64,000 nt of DNA, from assembly GCF_015223195.1 (NCBI RefSeq), contig NZ_JADFUA010000002.1:62001-126000 (forward strand), given 5' to 3'. How positions within the stretch are numbered: position 1 is the first letter of the stretch; the number at the start of each line of letters is the position of its first letter. The position numbers and the translations under genes were made by a program. The notes beneath the pieces are model-generated. The model saw nothing but the letters and a program-made list of their open reading frames with translations. It did not search any database and was not told the origin of the DNA. This document shows positions 37,240-46,405 of the stretch, piece after piece. This DNA is from Chitinilyticum piscinae (GTDB lineage: Bacteria > Pseudomonadota > Gammaproteobacteria > Burkholderiales > Chitinibacteraceae).

Positions 37240-38112
37240 ATGCCTGCGAAGAACCGAACCCCGGGACGAGCACTGCTGCTTGGCGGGCTGCTGCTGCTGC
37301 TTCTGGCCTGGATCAGCTGGGAATGGTGGCCACGCCAGCCACCGACTGCCAGCGGCGTGGTCGCCACTACCGCCAAGGGCGCACCACGGGTCTACACTCC
37401 CTATCTGCCGAATTGGGATCAGGTCGAGCAGGCACGCATGGAGCAGCAGGGTGCGCACTTTCCCGGGCAGGTCTGGCTGGAAGGCCCGACGCATCGGCGC
37501 CTGATTGCACTGACTTTCGATGATGGCCCCAGTGAATACACCAGTAGCCTGCTCGACGTGCTGGACAAGCACCACGCCCGGGCGACCTTTTTCTGGCTGG
37601 GACAGAACCTGGACGGACGCAAGGAGATCGCGCAGCGTGCCTTGCGGGCGGGCCACACGCTGGGCAACCATACCTGGAGTCATCCGGACATGGTCGATAC
37701 CGCCGAGAGTTACTGGTGGGACGAGGAACTGGCCCGCACCCAGGTGGTGTACCAGCGCATGCTGGGTATCGAGCCGTTGCTGATGCGTCCGCCCTACGGT
37801 CGTATCAGTGATGCGCAGATTACCCGCCTGCAGGCTCGCGGCATGAAAGTGATTCTCTGGTCACTCGACACGCAGGACTGGAATCGCAACCGCATGCTGT
37901 TCGGCGCGCACGCTATCGAGCGTGGCCTGCAGGATTATGTGCACGAGGAAGCCATCGTGCTGATGCACGACGGCGGCGGCAAGCGCGGCAAGACCGTCGA
38001 AGCCGTGGATGCGCTGATTCCCTGGCTGCGCGCTGGCGGTTATGAGCTGGTGACGGTGGACGAGCTGCTGGGTGTCCCGGCTTACCGTGCAGCCGGGCAG
38101 TCCGGCCGTTAG
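37240..38112 (+). CDS. Membrane-anchored polysaccharide deacetylase
   Basis: 290 residues. One N-terminal transmembrane anchor (about 11-26) and a NodB-homology domain: LTFDDGPS with D94/D95, NHTWSHPD with metal ligands H144 and H148, RPPYGR, VILWSLDTQDW and the C-terminal histidine in IVLMHDGGG. All catalytic elements of CE4 enzymes are present, so it should remove acetyl groups from chitin oligomers or peptidoglycan GlcNAc. I chose the ATG at 37240, which has GGAGAAAG before it; the longer frame upstream has no signal-like start. An oddly A/T-rich 49-bp element follows the stop by 18 nt. Confidence 0.9.
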   Translation: MPAKNRTPGRALLLGGLLLLLLAWISWEWWPRQPPTASGVVATTAKGAPRVYTPYLPNWDQVEQARMEQQGAHFPGQVWLEGPTHRRLIALTFDDGPSEYTSSLLDVLDKHHARATFFWLGQNLDGRKEIAQRALRAGHTLGNHTWSHPDMVDTAESYWWDEELARTQVVYQRMLGIEPLLMRPPYGRISDAQITRLQARGMKVILWSLDTQDWNRNRMLFGAHAIERGLQDYVHEEAIVLMHDGGGKRGKTVEAVDALIPWLRAGGYELVTVDELLGVPAYRAAGQSGR

Positions 38113-38130
38113 TGTTGCTGATACCACTGC

Positions 38131-38179
38131 GGGTATATTGCTGGGTTATTTTAATTTAAGGCTTTTTCTTGGTATACCC
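38131..38179. repeat. 49-bp element, copy 6
   Basis: Ends are GGGTATATTGC and TTGGTATACCC: seven terminal bases (GGGTATA/TATACCC) match as an inverted repeat at exactly 49 bp. The interior is very AT-rich (TTATTTTAATTTAAGG). It begins 18 nt after the deacetylase stop codon. Confidence 0.75.
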
Positions 38180-38260
38180 AAGTTATTGTTGATGTGCGGC
38201 ACAGCAAAGTCTGTCTTGCTTGGGCGAGGTGAGGAGGCTCCGCCATGCTTGCGATCAGGT

Positions 38261-38678
38261 TCAGCTCAGTAGCAACTGAAAGCGCAGCGACTCGGCAAAG
38301 CGGCCGAATGCCCTGGCGAGCCATACCTGCCCGGCCGTATCGATGTGCAGCTGATCCGGAGAAAACACCAGCTCGATATGTCGCAGCAGTTGCGTGATCC
38401 GCGCATGCAGTTCGGCTTCGGGCAGCTGCCTTGGATCAGGCAGGCCAAGCAGTTCGGCAACCGTCTGCGACTGCACAAAGCGCAGTTGCCCCAGATCGAT
38501 GCCGTCGATGCGCAGGCCATGACACCAGATCTCTGCGCACCGGATTGGCCAATGTCAGCCGGATGATCTTTCCCGCTGCCTGTGGGGCAACTGAGCTGGA
38601 ACTGGATTGCATGGCAGCGATCTCCGGGAGCGGCAACTGTAATCCTGTCAGTATGCCCTGTTGCTGTTGCAGGGGCAT
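38261..38678 (-). pseudogene. Probable frameshifted gene of unknown function
   Basis: Two minus-strand frames join into one plausible protein. The first runs from the ATG at 38678 to about 38547 (MPLQQQQGILTG to GKIIRLTLAN). The second continues one base out of frame (IRCAEIWCHGLRIDGIDLG to GRFAESLRFQLLLS) and stops at 38261. Each half alone lacks either an end or a start; joined they give about 138 residues of coherent composition. A single-base change near 38550 would explain this. It may be a decayed gene or a sequencing error. No family recognised. Confidence 0.45.
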
Positions 38679-38722
38679 GACGCTGGCTTAAGCGGCTGCG
38701 AGAAATCAGCGCACGATGCAGG

Positions 38723-39568
38723 TCAGTTACTGTGATGTTCCAGTACGAACCTGGCCCCGGCGTCTTCGCCCAGCAACTCGACCAGCTCGGGCAGCAGGCT
38801 TTGCAGCGTGCCGGCCAGTGTCCAGGGCGGGTTCAGGATGAACATGCCGCTGCCGTGCATGCCGAAACCGTCCCGCGCCGGCGTGCGTACCTGCAACTCG
38901 GCGCGCAGCCAGCCGTTGGCCGGCAGCTTTTTCAGCTTTTCCGGCATTTCGCGGGTTTCTGTGCGCCCCAGCAGGGGGTACCACACGGCGTAGATGCCGG
39001 TGGCAAAGCGCTTGAGGGCGTCGTCCAGTGCCGCCGGAACGCGCCGATAGTCATCCTTGACCTCGTACGGCGGATCGATCAGGGTCAATGCACGGCGTGG
39101 TTGCGGCGGCAGCACGCTTTTCAGGCTGTTGAAACCGTCAGCCTTGGCCATCTGCGCCCGGCGTCCCACATGCTCGAAATTGCCGGCGAGCAGCTCATGG
39201 TCACTCGGGTGCAGTTCGAACAGCTTGAGCCGGTCATCTTCGCGTGCGCATTGCAGAGCAAACCACGGTGAGCCCGGGTAGTGGCGCAGCTCGCTGCCCG
39301 GATTCATTGCGCGCACGGCGGAGACATAGCGCTGCAGCGGCTCGGATAGATTTTCGGCCTGCCACAGCCTGCCGATGCCGGTATTGAATTCGGCGTTTTT
39401 TGCCGCGAAGCCTTCGGTCAGCGCGTACAGTCCGGCACCAGCATGGCTGTCGATATACCACCAGGGCTTGTCCTTCTGGTTCAGGTAGTCGAGCAGCAGC
39501 AGCTCAATGCAGTGCTTGAGGACATCGGCGTGATTGCCGGCGTGAAAGGCGTGGCGGTAGCTGAGCAT
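38723..39568 (-). CDS. rlmJ: 23S rRNA (adenine2030-N6)-methyltransferase
   Basis: 281 residues. MLSYRHAFHAGNHADVLKH at the N-terminus is the RlmJ signature, followed by YIDSHAGAGLY (SAM site) and the catalytic LIDPPYE typical of N6-adenine methyltransferases. The enzyme methylates A2030 of 23S rRNA. Full length, good start. On the minus strand upstream of the frameshifted gene, with the M16 peptidase behind it. Confidence 0.94.
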   Translation of the reverse strand: MLSYRHAFHAGNHADVLKHCIELLLLDYLNQKDKPWWYIDSHAGAGLYALTEGFAAKNAEFNTGIGRLWQAENLSEPLQRYVSAVRAMNPGSELRHYPGSPWFALQCAREDDRLKLFELHPSDHELLAGNFEHVGRRAQMAKADGFNSLKSVLPPQPRRALTLIDPPYEVKDDYRRVPAALDDALKRFATGIYAVWYPLLGRTETREMPEKLKKLPANGWLRAELQVRTPARDGFGMHGSGMFILNPPWTLAGTLQSLLPELVELLGEDAGARFVLEHHSN

Positions 39569-39679
39569 GACGGAAGCGGGGCTTGCAAAACAGCTATTTT
39601 AACGGAGCCGCGCCGCAACGGTGCGCTGATGTTTGGCAGAGGCAAGGTTTGACTTCTATGGCGGCTATCCCGGAGCAAG

Positions 39680-39707
39680 TGCTGCACGGCAATGACGCCG
39701 TGCAGCA
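39680..39707 (-). terminator. Hairpin after the M16 peptidase gene
   Basis: Perfect 11-bp arms TGCTGCACGGC and GCCGTGCAGCA with loop AATGAC, 20 nt downstream of the peptidase stop on the minus strand. There is no clear T-tract, so it may act as a weak or factor-assisted terminator. Confidence 0.5.
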
Positions 39708-39726
39708 GGTCATACGGTGGCGAATA

Positions 39727-42534
39727 CTAGCTCGCGCCAGCACTCCACAGCGTGGCGAAGTCGATGGGCACGTCCGTATTGCAACCATACAGTGCAATGA
39801 ACGCCGACTCGGTTTGCAACCAGCGCGCTGCGGCCTGATCCAGTGCCGGCTTGTTCAGAATCCGTTCGGGATGCGGGGGCAGACTGTGATTGTTTTTGCC
39901 ATATAACCAGTGAAAGGACAGCGCGCGGGCGTATTCCAATGGCCTGTTGCCACGCTCATCGACCAGTTTGCGGCTCAGCTGCACGCTGGCTTCGACTTCA
40001 GCTTCAGTGACGCCCTCGCTGCGCAGCTGGTTCAGCGCTTGTGCTGTTTCCCGGGCCATTTTCGGGCACTGGTTTGGCGGACCGTTATAGGAGAACATCA
40101 GCACCGCGCCCTGACCCGACCCCAGATCGTAGCTGCTGTCCACACTGTAGCTCTGCCCGTTTTCAAAGCGCAGTACCTTGAGCAGCCGCTCGCGCACGAT
40201 GCCCGAGAGCGCCTCCAGCAAATAGGCGTCGCTGGAATCGACGGATTGCGGGGTCACGATGCGCCAGTTCACATTGGCTTCTGTTCCACGTGAGAACAGC
40301 AGTCGCTCATCAGCGTTGGTATTCAGCGGCATCGGCTGAATGGTCTGTAGAACCGGACGGTGTGCCTGCAGCTTTAGCCCCCCCAGGTAGCGTTCGACCA
40401 GTGGCCGGGTCGCTTGCGGATCTGCCACGCCGGTCAACACCAGCCGTAGCCGCGACGGATCGCCAAACAATGCCTGTTGAGCCTGCTGCACCTCCCCCAT
40501 CCACAGGGTGTTTTCTTCGCCGCGCAGACAACGCCACGGCCAGATTGGTTGCGCCAGTGATGCCAGTCTTGAGCCTAGTGCAGCACTGCCGCAATTATAT
40601 TGCCCTAGTGCTGCAATTGGCTTTGCGTAAGGCGCCCAGTCCTGCGCCAGTGGTTGCAGGTTCAGGTACAACATCTGCAGCGCGGTTTCCAGATCGGCTG
40701 GGTTGGCGCGGCCGAAAAAGCCCGAGCTATCGGGCCAGACCGTGTATTGCAGTTGCACATCGTGGCCGGTCATCGCGTCGCGGAACTGGTTGAGCGGCAT
40801 CGCTCCGGGCGAATTTTCCCAGTAATAGTGCCCCAGAGCCATTCCTGCCACGCGCAGGCGCTCTGGCAAAGCCAGCAGGCTGCCGGGTTCGCGCAGCGCG
40901 ATCCCGATGTCTTCAGCGGGTTTGACGGGCTTTTGCCAGAGCACCTGCACGCCGTTGTCCAGTGTCCAGATGCCGCCATTGGCGACGTCTGTGCTGGCCA
41001 CGATGTGGCCTGGCTCCGGCAGCGTGGGTAGCAGGATGGCTTTCGTGCTGGCCAGTTGCTGCGGTTCAAGCTTGGCCTCTTTGACTACCTTGCTGATACG
41101 CCGGACATCGTTGTCGTTGATGTAGCCGAAGTTGGCTGTACCCTTGCTGTCCACTTCAGCCAGCTGGCCGGGCGTCGTCATCAGCTCGTCCAGCGCCTGC
41201 TGCAGGCTGGCCGGGGTCAGTTTGGGCTGGTTTTCTTCCCAGTGCGCCAGCCACTGCTGCGGCGTCCAGCGCATTGCGCCCAGCATCGCCTCGTTGACCA
41301 GGATGGTGGCCCATTCTTCCCGACCTTGCGGTTTGCGTGCGAAGGCCTGCTGATTGGCCGTCATGATGCGCAGCTGTTCGTCGACTTCGGACTGGGTAAA
41401 GCCGAAACGGCGTGCCCGCTCCGCTTCGGTCAGGATAGCCTGCAGCGTATTCTCGGCCTGCCGTGATTTCGGTGTGGCCATCAGAGTCCAGCGTTGCACG
41501 GGGCGTGCTGCGGTATCCTGGCCGCTGAATATCTGCTCATAGCTGCGTAGCTCGGTATTGGCCGCTTCCAGTCGGCGCTGCACGATGGCGAGAGCCGCGG
41601 TGCGTTGCATGTCACGCAATCGACCCTGTTCGGTGCTGACGCCATCCCAGCGCTCCAGCCAGCTCCAGCTGACCACAGGGAGATTCATGCGACTGATCTC
41701 GTGATAGTTCGCAAATAGCGCCTGTTCCTGAAGATCCCGCAAGGCGGGGCGGGGCGCTGCAGCCGGGCCGGCAGGGATGGCAGCAAACTGCGTGCTAATC
41801 TGCTGGCTGACCAATTCCGGGTCAACATCACCGACGACGATCACCGTCATGCGCGGGGCCAGGTAGTTGCGCTGGTAAAAGCCCTGAATATCCTCGGCTT
41901 TGGCCGTTTCCAGAATGCCGATCTGTCCCGCGGGATTGTGTTCGCTCATGACCCGTCTGGCAAACAGGCTGTCGAGATACGTGTCCCAGTAATGCATGGC
42001 TTGCTGCCGCATGCGCCACTCGTCGATCACGATCTTGCGCTCGGCATCGACGCCAGCCTGGGTAATGCCGATGCCCCCAGCCCAGTCGGCCAGCAGTAAC
42101 AGCGAGCGATCCAGATCAGCCGTTCTGGCGCGGAAGTGATACAGCGTTTCGAACTGCGAGGTGAAGGCATTGCTGTCCTGACCCCAGCGCATGCCCTGAT
42201 TGTTCAGGTAGTCGATCACCAGGCCGTCCGGGAAGTGCCGGCTATTGCGAAACGCCATGTGTTCGAGAAAATGTGCCAGCCCGCGCTCGTTTGGTTGCTC
42301 GTCGAGCGAACCGGCTTTGACGAGAAGGCGGAATTCGGTAATGCCGGGGTCGGCCTCAACGCGCTTGATGACGTAATGCAGGCCATTGGCGAGTGTACCT
42401 TCGCGCAGGCTCTGATCTGTGTCCGCAGCGCTGGCGTTGCTGCTAGACAGCAGCAGGCCGAGCGCCAGCAGCGCGCAGTGAAATGCGTTCCCAAGCCGCC
42501 ATGCGGCAGTGTGTTTGCCTAACAATTCGGCCAT
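39727..42534 (-). CDS. M16 family zinc metallopeptidase
   Basis: 935 residues with a signal peptide (about 1-36, ending SSSNASA). The inverted zinc motif H-x-x-E-H is in GLAHFLEHMAF (H88, E91, H92), and the downstream acidic ligand lies in AERKIVIDEWRMRQQ. The length fits a two-domain M16B protein in which only the first half carries zinc and the second half is the substrate-clamping domain. It should act in the periplasm, but the substrate is unknown. GAGGAAACATAC precedes the ATG. Divergent from the NhaR-like regulator, 113 bp apart. Confidence 0.9.
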   Translation of the reverse strand: MAELLGKHTAAWRLGNAFHCALLALGLLLSSSNASAADTDQSLREGTLANGLHYVIKRVEADPGITEFRLLVKAGSLDEQPNERGLAHFLEHMAFRNSRHFPDGLVIDYLNNQGMRWGQDSNAFTSQFETLYHFRARTADLDRSLLLLADWAGGIGITQAGVDAERKIVIDEWRMRQQAMHYWDTYLDSLFARRVMSEHNPAGQIGILETAKAEDIQGFYQRNYLAPRMTVIVVGDVDPELVSQQISTQFAAIPAGPAAAPRPALRDLQEQALFANYHEISRMNLPVVSWSWLERWDGVSTEQGRLRDMQRTAALAIVQRRLEAANTELRSYEQIFSGQDTAARPVQRWTLMATPKSRQAENTLQAILTEAERARRFGFTQSEVDEQLRIMTANQQAFARKPQGREEWATILVNEAMLGAMRWTPQQWLAHWEENQPKLTPASLQQALDELMTTPGQLAEVDSKGTANFGYINDNDVRRISKVVKEAKLEPQQLASTKAILLPTLPEPGHIVASTDVANGGIWTLDNGVQVLWQKPVKPAEDIGIALREPGSLLALPERLRVAGMALGHYYWENSPGAMPLNQFRDAMTGHDVQLQYTVWPDSSGFFGRANPADLETALQMLYLNLQPLAQDWAPYAKPIAALGQYNCGSAALGSRLASLAQPIWPWRCLRGEENTLWMGEVQQAQQALFGDPSRLRLVLTGVADPQATRPLVERYLGGLKLQAHRPVLQTIQPMPLNTNADERLLFSRGTEANVNWRIVTPQSVDSSDAYLLEALSGIVRERLLKVLRFENGQSYSVDSSYDLGSGQGAVLMFSYNGPPNQCPKMARETAQALNQLRSEGVTEAEVEASVQLSRKLVDERGNRPLEYARALSFHWLYGKNNHSLPPHPERILNKPALDQAAARWLQTESAFIALYGCNTDVPIDFATLWSAGAS

Positions 42535-42647
42535 GTATGTTTCCTCAATGCAAAGGATGTGTAACAGGAGTCATGCTAGCCGAGCTTTACAGCAGCAAAC
42601 ATAAAGCTTACTGTGATTGATTATAAAGTTTTCTGGAATGGTCGGCG

Positions 42648-43523
42648 ATGAATTACCGGCATCTGCATTATTTCTGGATGGTCGCAATGGAAGGGGGCAT
42701 CAGTGCCGCCGCGCGCAAGCTGGGCATGACACCGCAGGCCATCAGCAGCCAGATCAGTACGCTGGAACAACAGGTGGGGCAGGTGCTGTTTACCCAGGTT
42801 GGGCGCAAGCTGGAGCTGACCGAGGCAGGACGCACCGCGCTGCATTATGCCGAGCGGATTTTCCAGCTGGGCGAGGAGTTGCAGCATGCGCTGGAGCAGG
42901 GCGGGGCCAGCCGCTCGCGGTTGAATGTGGGGGTGTCGGATGCGATTCCGAAAACGATCGCCCAGCAACTGCTCGCTCCGTTGGGGTCGGTGGCTACCCG
43001 GCTGGTGTGTGTCGATGGGGACAGGGATGAACTGATCGCCCGGCTGGCGCTGCATCAGCTGGATCTGGTGCTGTGCGATCGTGCGGGCAGCACCACCGAA
43101 GCCTTGAAATTGCAGAGCAAGCTACTGGTGTTTGCGCCCATCATGCTGCTGGGCACTGCTGAACTGGTCGCGCAATACCGCGATGGCTTTCCGCACAATC
43201 TGTCGGGTGCGCCCTTGTTGCTGCCTACCCGCAATGCGGCGCTGCGCGCGCAGATCGATGTGTGGATGGCAGAAAATCGCATCGTTCCGGATATTGTGGG
43301 TGAGTTTTCCGACAGTGCCCTGATGAGCGCATTCGCGCAGAGCGGAGCCGGCTTTTTCCCCAGCCCGGTGCTCGCTGCCGAACCGGCGACCACGGCCGGG
43401 CTGGTGTCATTGGGGCACCTGCCCGGCGTGATCGGGCACTATCACGTCATTTTCAGTGCCCGCAAAATCATGCATCCGGCGCTGGCGCGCTTGCTGGAGC
43501 TGGAGTCTGAAGCGGTCGCCTGA
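42648..43523 (+). CDS. nhaR: LysR-family regulator, NhaR-like
   Basis: 291 residues. MNYRHLHYFWMVAMEGGISAAARKLGMTPQAISSQISTLEQQVGQVLF is the HTH of the NhaR subgroup of LysR proteins, followed by the effector-binding domain. NhaR activates the sodium/proton antiporter gene nhaA in enterobacteria; no antiporter gene is adjacent here, so the regulon may differ. The nearest divergent gene is the M16 peptidase. The stop is only 3 nt from the convergent stop of cydB. Confidence 0.85.
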   Translation: MNYRHLHYFWMVAMEGGISAAARKLGMTPQAISSQISTLEQQVGQVLFTQVGRKLELTEAGRTALHYAERIFQLGEELQHALEQGGASRSRLNVGVSDAIPKTIAQQLLAPLGSVATRLVCVDGDRDELIARLALHQLDLVLCDRAGSTTEALKLQSKLLVFAPIMLLGTAELVAQYRDGFPHNLSGAPLLLPTRNAALRAQIDVWMAENRIVPDIVGEFSDSALMSAFAQSGAGFFPSPVLAAEPATTAGLVSLGHLPGVIGHYHVIFSARKIMHPALARLLELESEAVA

Positions 43524-43526
43524 TGG

Positions 43527-44531
43527 CTAACCATAGTGCAGCTCGCTGGCCTTGCCGCGGAACACGCGGTAGGCAAAGATCGTGTAGGTCGCAATCACGG
43601 GCAGCACCAGCACTGCGCCGTAGAAAATCACCTTGAGTGCCGCGGTGCTTGCGGCGGCCTGCCACAGCGTGAGCCGGTCGATCACCAGATAGGGGAAGAC
43701 GCTGTAGCTCAGGCCATAGAAGGCGAGCAGCACGATGCCGACGACCAGCAGCAGCGGCAGGTGGCTCAGGCGCTCGCGTGCAGCGGCTTCACGTCTGGCC
43801 AGTCGCGGCAGCAGCAGCCACAGTGTGGCAAACAGCGCCGCGGTTGCGAGCGGCACCAGCGCCAGCAGAAAGACTGTCGGTAGCGCAAACCAGCGCTCGG
43901 CGATGCGTGCGCTTGCGAGCGGCGTGGCGATGGACACCAGGATGACCGCCGCGCCGGCTGCGTAGAGGCTGCGGCGAGCCCAGGCGATGGCGCGCAGCTG
44001 TAGCTGGCCTTCGGTTTTCAGGATTAGCCAGCATGCCCCAAGGAGTATATAGCCACCAGCCAGTGCCAATCCTGCAATTAGCGCCATACCCCATGCCATC
44101 GCACCGGGTGCAAAACCGGTGACAAAGCGGCCCAGCATCACGCCCTGTGCCAGCGCGGCCAGCAGCGATCCGGCGGCAAAGGCCTTGTTCCATGCGGACT
44201 GGTGTTCGTCGCGCGCCTTCACGCGGAAGTCGAAGGCCACGCCGCGCAGGATCAACCCCAGCAGCATGATTGCCACCGGCAGATACAGCTCGCCCAGAAT
44301 GATGCCGTGCGCTGTTGGAAAGGCGACCAGCAGGAGGCCCACACCCAGCACCAGCCAGGTTTCGTTGGCATCCCAGAACGGGCCGATGCTGGCGATCATC
44401 GTGTCCTTTTCCGCCGCATCACCCAGCGGCAGCAAGAGGCCGACGCCAAGGTCATAGCCGTCCAGAATCACATACACCAGCATCGCCAGCGCCATCAGCG
44501 CGGCAAAAATCACGGGTAACCAGAATTCCAT
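43527..44531 (-). CDS. cydB: Cytochrome bd-type oxidase subunit II
   Basis: 334 residues, about eight transmembrane helices. It begins MEFWLPVIFAALMALAMLVYVILDGYDLGVGLLLPLG, the conserved CydB start, and contains WDANETWLVLGVGLLLVAFP. It pairs with CydA to form the quinol-oxidising, high-affinity terminal oxidase. The ATG is one nt from the cydA stop. No room exists for a small cydX-like gene after it: the convergent regulator stops 3 nt away. Confidence 0.95.
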   Translation of the reverse strand: MEFWLPVIFAALMALAMLVYVILDGYDLGVGLLLPLGDAAEKDTMIASIGPFWDANETWLVLGVGLLLVAFPTAHGIILGELYLPVAIMLLGLILRGVAFDFRVKARDEHQSAWNKAFAAGSLLAALAQGVMLGRFVTGFAPGAMAWGMALIAGLALAGGYILLGACWLILKTEGQLQLRAIAWARRSLYAAGAAVILVSIATPLASARIAERWFALPTVFLLALVPLATAALFATLWLLLPRLARREAAARERLSHLPLLLVVGIVLLAFYGLSYSVFPYLVIDRLTLWQAAASTAALKVIFYGAVLVLPVIATYTIFAYRVFRGKASELHYG

Positions 44532-44532
44532 G

Positions 44533-45852
44533 TCACTCTCCCTGTGTGCTGGCAGTAATGGCCTTGCCGGCCATGTGGAACACGACGCTCACATACGCTG
44601 CCAGCAGCAATGCGTAGAGCAGCAGATACATGAGCAGTGTGCTGGCGACCATGCCGCCGGGCACCTTCGTCACCGCGTCGGCCGTGCGCAGCACACCCTG
44701 TACCAGCCAGGGCTGGCGGCCGATTTCGGCGACATACCAGCCGGCCACCGTGGCGATCCAGCCGCTGAAGGTCATCCAGACCAGTGCCCGAGCCAGCAGG
44801 GGGGGAAGCACGCGACGGCGGCAGAATTGCCACGCGCCCAGTATGCCGACCAGCATCATTGCGAGCCCGACACCGACCATGATCCGGAAGCTCCAGAACA
44901 CCTTGGCGACCGGCGGGTGATCGTTGCCAAATTCATTCAAGCCACGGATTTCACCATTCAGCTCGTGCGTGAGGATGAGGCTGGCCAGCTTCGGGATGGC
45001 GATGCTGTAATCGTTACTGCGGGTTTCGCCGTTGGGCAGCGCAAACAGCTGCAGCGGCGCGCCACGCTCGGTGTGCCAGACGCCTTCGATGGCAGCGATC
45101 TTGGCTGGCTGGTGTTTGAGCGTATTCAACCCGTGCAGGTCGCCGAGAAAAGCCTGCAGCGGCGCCAGCACGGCGGCAATGATCAGCGCCGTTTTCAGTG
45201 CCGCCTTCACCCCCGCGGACTGGTCACCCTTGCCCCAGCGCCAGGCCGAGATGCCGGCAACCAGAAAGGCTACGGTGAGCGCCGAGGCCAGCAGCATGTG
45301 GCTCAAGCGATAGGGCATGGACGGATTGAAGATCACCGCCAGCCAGTCGGTCACTACCGCGCGGCCGTGGATCATCTCGAAACCGGCCGGCGTCTGCATC
45401 CAGGAGTTCAGTACGATGATCCAGAATGCGGATGCCGTGGTGCCGGCGGCGACCAGGAAGGTGGCGAAGGTATGCATGCGCTCTCCGACCTTCTGCCGGC
45501 CGAACAGCATGATGCCGAGGAAGGTTGCCTCCAGGAAAAAAGCGGTGAGTACTTCATACGCCAGCAGCGGGCCGGCAATGTCGCCGACCGTCTGCATGAA
45601 GCCAGGCCAGTTGGTGCCGAACTGGAAGCTCATGGTGATGCCGCTGACCACGCCGAGGGCAAAAGTCAGCGCAAACACTTTTACCCAGAAATAATAGGCA
45701 TCGAGCCAGCCTGTATCGCCGCTGCGGCGGTAGGCTGTCTTGAACCACAGCAGCACCCAGCCCAGTGCGATGCTGATGGTGGGAAACAGGATGTGGAAGG
45801 TGATGTTTGCACCGAACTGGATGCGCGAGAGCGTCAGGACATCGAAATCCAT
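44533..45852 (-). CDS. cydA: Cytochrome bd-type oxidase subunit I, short Q-loop form
   Basis: 439 residues from the ATG at 45852, set by AAGGAGGACTGAC just upstream; a start 15 codons earlier is inside the regulator gene. Haem ligands are recognisable: H19 in NITFHILFP and a histidine in YRLSHMLLASAL. The quinol loop is short, so the protein is about 80 residues shorter than E. coli CydA, as in the CioA cyanide-insensitive oxidases; the EIGRQPWLVQGVLRTADAVTKVPGG segment is typical. It lies in an operon GbsR-like regulator, cydA, cydB. Confidence 0.93.
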   Translation of the reverse strand: MDFDVLTLSRIQFGANITFHILFPTISIALGWVLLWFKTAYRRSGDTGWLDAYYFWVKVFALTFALGVVSGITMSFQFGTNWPGFMQTVGDIAGPLLAYEVLTAFFLEATFLGIMLFGRQKVGERMHTFATFLVAAGTTASAFWIIVLNSWMQTPAGFEMIHGRAVVTDWLAVIFNPSMPYRLSHMLLASALTVAFLVAGISAWRWGKGDQSAGVKAALKTALIIAAVLAPLQAFLGDLHGLNTLKHQPAKIAAIEGVWHTERGAPLQLFALPNGETRSNDYSIAIPKLASLILTHELNGEIRGLNEFGNDHPPVAKVFWSFRIMVGVGLAMMLVGILGAWQFCRRRVLPPLLARALVWMTFSGWIATVAGWYVAEIGRQPWLVQGVLRTADAVTKVPGGMVASTLLMYLLLYALLLAAYVSVVFHMAGKAITASTQGE

Positions 45853-45853
45853 G

Positions 45854-46405
45854 TCAGTCCTCCTTGCTGCGGCCAAGCCGGCTGGCTGCATCGACAAAAC
45901 GGGTGACCTGCGTACCCAGCTTCAGCAGGCGCTCCAGCATCGCCGGGTCGAGTCGCTGCACCTCGCCAAACCAGGTCGTCAGCAGCTCGATGAGCTCGTG
46001 CATCTCGCGCATGCGGCGCTGCGCGTGTTCCTCGGCCGCGTCCTGCGGCTCCTGCAGCAGTGCTTCGCGCAGCAGCGACAGCGTCGGGTCGACCTCGCGC
46101 TTGCGTTTTTCCTCGGCCAGCGTGCGGAAGATTTCCCACACGTCGTCCGGCGTCGTGAAATAGTCGCGGCGGTCGCCCGGCAGGTGTACCAGGCGCACCA
46201 GCCGCCAGCTCTGCAATTCCTTCAGACCGATGCTGACGTTGGAGCGCGACATGCCCAGCTGCTCGACGATGTCGTCGGCGTTCAGCGGCTGCGGGCTGAT
46301 GAACAGCAGGGCGTAAATCTGGCCCACCGTGCGGTTGACCCCCCAGCGGCTGCCCATCTCGCCAAAGTGCAGCACAAAGCGTTCATTCAGTGGTGTGAGA
46401 TTCAT
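45854..46405 (-). CDS. GbsR/MarR-like transcriptional regulator
   Basis: 183 residues. MNLTPLNERFVLHFGEMGSRWGVNRTVGQIYALLFISPQPLNADDIVEQLGMSRSNVSIGLKEL is the winged helix-turn-helix of the GbsR subgroup of MarR-type regulators; the C-terminal half is helical and probably dimerises. The ATG at 46405 has GGAAAG in front; a TTG nine codons upstream is rejected. Its stop is one nt from the cydA start, so it is the first gene of the oxidase operon and probably controls it. The signal is unknown. Confidence 0.85.
   Translation of the reverse strand: MNLTPLNERFVLHFGEMGSRWGVNRTVGQIYALLFISPQPLNADDIVEQLGMSRSNVSIGLKELQSWRLVRLVHLPGDRRDYFTTPDDVWEIFRTLAEEKRKREVDPTLSLLREALLQEPQDAAEEHAQRRMREMHELIELLTTWFGEVQRLDPAMLERLLKLGTQVTRFVDAASRLGRSKED

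Noticed and set aside
38540-38560. Programmed ribosomal frameshifting in the broken gene
   Set aside because: No slippery heptamer or clear downstream pseudoknot at the junction; mutation or sequence error is simpler.
44530-45906. 458-codon plus-strand frame opposite cydA
   Set aside because: Low-complexity His/Gln/Gly composition typical of antisense frames of membrane proteins; cydA is clear.
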